A stretch of 64,000 nucleotides of DNA from Aquaspirillum sp. LM1 (GTDB lineage Bacteria; Pseudomonadota; Gammaproteobacteria; Burkholderiales; Aquaspirillaceae), in the NCBI RefSeq assembly GCF_002002905.1, contig NZ_CP019509.1, positions 3,696,001-3,760,000 on the forward strand. The letters run 5' to 3'. Position numbers and translations under genes: made by a program. Below are positions 61,993 through 64,000 of the stretch, piece after piece. The stretch's first letter is position 1. Each line of letters starts with the position of its first letter. The notes beneath the pieces are model-generated. The model was not told the origin of the DNA. It was given only the letters and a program-made list of their open reading frames with translations, and made no database searches.

Positions 61993-64000
61993 TTACGCCG
62001 GGCGTTTAACCTTGAACCATGCCGCGTACAGCGCCGGCAAGAATAGCAGTGTCAGCATGGTGGCGACCAGCAGCCCGCCCATGATGGCCACGGCCATCGG
62101 CCCCCAGAAGGTGCTGCGGGTGAGCGGAATCATGGCCAGAATAGCGGCAGCGGCGGTGAGCATGATCGGGCGGAAGCGGCGCACGGTGGAGCCAATCACT
62201 GCTTCCCAGCGGTCGATGCCCTCGCGGATGTCGTGCTCGATCTGGTCAACCAGAATCACCGAATTGCGCATGATCATCCCGGCCAGGGCAATCACCCCAA
62301 GCATGGCAACAAAGCCAAACGGCGCGGCAAAGACAATCAGCGTCAGCGTCACCCCGATCATGCCCAGCGGCGCGGTCAGCAGCACCAGCAGGGTGCGCTG
62401 GAAGCTGTGCAGCTGGAACATCAGCAATGAAATCACCACCACCAGCATCAGCGGTTGCACAGCGGCAATCGCGGTTTGCGATTTCTGGCTGGATTCCAGC
62501 GAGCCGCCCAGTTCGATGTGATAGCCGCCAGGCAGGGTTTTTTCCAGCGCCTGCATCTTGGGCCACAGTGCAATGGCCACATCGGCGGCCTGCACGCCGT
62601 CTACCACGTCGGCGCGCACGGTCAGCGTTGGCAGGCGGTTGCGCCGCCAGACAATGCTTTCCTCCGGCTGGTATTCCACCCGCGCCAGCTGCGCCACTGG
62701 CACAAAACGGCCCGAGGCGGTCTGGATCATCAGCGACGGCAGGCGCTCAATGCTGCTGCGCTCATCGGAGCCCAGGCGGGCAATCACTTCCAGCGAGCGG
62801 TCGGCTTCGCGGAAATCGCTGACCGTGGCACCCGACAGCAACATTTGCAGCTGGCGGGCCAGCGACTGGCTGGACACGCCCAGCGCACGCGCCTTGTCCT
62901 GATCGACCACCACGCGCATCACTCGCAGCTGTTCGCCCCAGTCGTTATTCACCTGACGGGTGCCCGGATAATCACGCAGCATGCCTTCCATCTGCCGGGC
63001 AATCTGGCGCAGCTGGCCAGGGTCGGGGCCCAGCACGCGGAATTGCACCGGGTAGCCCACCGGTGGGCCGTTTTCCAGGCGGATCACCCGGCCACGCACA
63101 TTGGGAAAGCCCTGGTCAAACAGCTCGGCTACCTTGTGCTTGACGCCGTCGCGCACTTTTTCGTCGCGGGTCATGATCATCATCTGCGCATAGTTCAGAT
63201 GCTGTTGCTGCTGATCCAGCGGCAGATAAAAGCGCGGCGAGCCGCCGCCAACGTAGCTGGTGATCGACACAATCCGCTCGTCGTTCTTGAGCAGGGCCTC
63301 CATGTGCTTGACTTCACGCTCGGTGGCTTCGTAGCTGGCGCTTTGCGGCAGCCAGAAGTCCACCAGCAGCTCCACCCGGCTGGACGCCGGGAAAAACTGC
63401 TGCTGCACAAACAGCTTGAAGCACACCAGCGACAGCACAAAGGCGGCAAAGGTGGCGGCAATCACGGTTTTGCGATGGTCCAGGCACCATTCCAGCAGCC
63501 GGCGAAAGCGGACATAAAACGGCTTGTCGTACACATCGCCGTGAACGCCGTGCTCGGTACCGGGCTGGTGTTCTGCCAGCAGCTTGTGGCCGATGAACGG
63601 GGTGAACAGCACGGCAACAAACCAGGAAATCACCAGCGCCAGACCCACCACGGCAAACAGGCTGAAGGTGTATTCACCGGCATTGGACTTGGCCAGCCCC
63701 ACCGGCAGAAAGGTGGCGGCAGTAATCAGCGTGCCGGTCAGCATCGGAAAGGCGGTGCTGGTGTAGGCGTAGGTGGCGGCGTTCAGCCGGTTCCAGCCCT
63801 GTTCCAGCTTCAGCGCCATCATTTCTACCGCAATAATGGCATCGTCCACCAACAGGCCCAGCGCGATAATCAGCGACCCCAGCGAGATGCGTTGTAACTC
63901 CATATTGAAGAAATACATGGCCAGAAAGGTAATCGCCAGCACCAGCGGAATCGACAGCGCCACCACAATGCCGGTGCGCCAGCCCAGGCTGACAAAACTG
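61993..64000 (-). CDS. RND efflux permease, C-terminal part (5' end outside window)
   Basis: 669 residues to the window edge. The frame is open to base 64000, and the sequence begins within TM3-TM4. Asp pair in GLLVDDAIIAVEMM (TM4), then the second periplasmic loop and the TM7-12 block with LGVIALAGMIMRNSVILVDQ. Conserved features fit the HAE-1/ACR class; the TM10 position has Arg (GMIMRNS) rather than the Lys of AcrB, as in TriC/MdtB-like subgroups. Partner of the TolC gene downstream; an adaptor gene is expected beyond 64000. Confidence 0.92.
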   Translation of the reverse strand, partial: SFVSLGWRTGIVVALSIPLVLAITFLAMYFFNMELQRISLGSLIIALGLLVDDAIIAVEMMALKLEQGWNRLNAATYAYTSTAFPMLTGTLITAATFLPVGLAKSNAGEYTFSLFAVVGLALVISWFVAVLFTPFIGHKLLAEHQPGTEHGVHGDVYDKPFYVRFRRLLEWCLDHRKTVIAATFAAFVLSLVCFKLFVQQQFFPASSRVELLVDFWLPQSASYEATEREVKHMEALLKNDERIVSITSYVGGGSPRFYLPLDQQQQHLNYAQMMIMTRDEKVRDGVKHKVAELFDQGFPNVRGRVIRLENGPPVGYPVQFRVLGPDPGQLRQIARQMEGMLRDYPGTRQVNNDWGEQLRVMRVVVDQDKARALGVSSQSLARQLQMLLSGATVSDFREADRSLEVIARLGSDERSSIERLPSLMIQTASGRFVPVAQLARVEYQPEESIVWRRNRLPTLTVRADVVDGVQAADVAIALWPKMQALEKTLPGGYHIELGGSLESSQKSQTAIAAVQPLMLVVVISLLMFQLHSFQRTLLVLLTAPLGMIGVTLTLIVFAAPFGFVAMLGVIALAGMIMRNSVILVDQIEHDIREGIDRWEAVIGSTVRRFRPIMLTAAAAILAMIPLTRSTFWGPMAVAIMGGLLVATMLTLLFLPALYAAWFKVKRPA

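Overview
The window looks like a chromosomal segment of a betaproteobacterium, most likely a member of the Neisseriales (Chromobacteriaceae-like). This rests on GC-rich, GCC/CTG-biased coding sequence, a free-living catabolic and chemotactic gene set, and many copies of a palindrome (ATTCCC-N8-GGGAAT) that matches the dRS3 repeat of Neisseria. The taxonomic call is inference. No rRNA or tRNA gene was seen.

Layout. 1-2013: 3' end of an RTX/cadherin-like adhesin. 2040-8520: MarR-type regulator divergent from a complete tripartite RND efflux operon. 8733-10151: aspartate ammonia-lyase, followed by two adjacent copies of a 279-bp MITE-like repeat. 10770-11818: a DUF2325 protein and a RutE-like nitroreductase. 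12036-16675 (minus strand): complete sulfonate operon ssuEADCBF. 17266-20422: stress/signalling block with CsbD, a Crp/Fnr regulator, a 48-aa membrane peptide, a chemoreceptor and a new 40-aa ORF. 20739-22650: an IS200/IS605 element whose tnpA was broken by a MITE while tnpB is intact. 22659-27133 (minus strand): a family 2A encapsulin operon for sulfur storage (rhodanese, serine acetyltransferase, shell, cysteine desulfurase cargo). 27409-30265: an Rpn-type nuclease and nested IS remnants. 30414-45472: a bidirectional 3-phenylpropionate/cinnamate catabolic island around hcaR. Its left arm encodes the ring dioxygenase, diol dehydrogenase, extradiol dioxygenase and a Liv-type ABC transporter; its right arm is mhpCDFE. 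45706-48404: small metabolic genes. 48583-54579: methylmalonate-semialdehyde dehydrogenase, an exact 260-bp tandem repeat array, an omega-aminotransferase and a MocR regulator. 54867-57993: CZB chemoreceptor, an attenuator-like leader with Tyr-Tyr-Trp-Trp, a hypothetical protein without Trp or Tyr, and a GlxA-type regulator. 58140-60363: a deleted IS481 transposase ORF overlapping an AAA ATPase / DUF4276 pair that resembles an OLD/PARIS-type defence module. 60607-64000: TolC plus a second RND pump that runs off the window.

How it works together. The hca/mhp island would import an aromatic acid, dihydroxylate it, open the ring and deliver acetyl-CoA plus C4/C3 acids. The ssu and encapsulin operons both deal with sulfur supply, from sulfonate scavenging to cysteine-derived sulfur storage. 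Two efflux pumps, two chemoreceptors and nitroreductases suit a soil or freshwater lifestyle. The accessory parts are dominated by non-autonomous repeats (279-bp MITE, about 105-bp repeat, 260-bp tandem array) that share the dRS3-like palindrome. The best candidates for undescribed biology are the AAA/DUF4276 cassette with its coupled transposase fragment, the orphan attenuator at 56054-56193, and the 40-aa ORF behind a terminator hairpin at 20300-20471.
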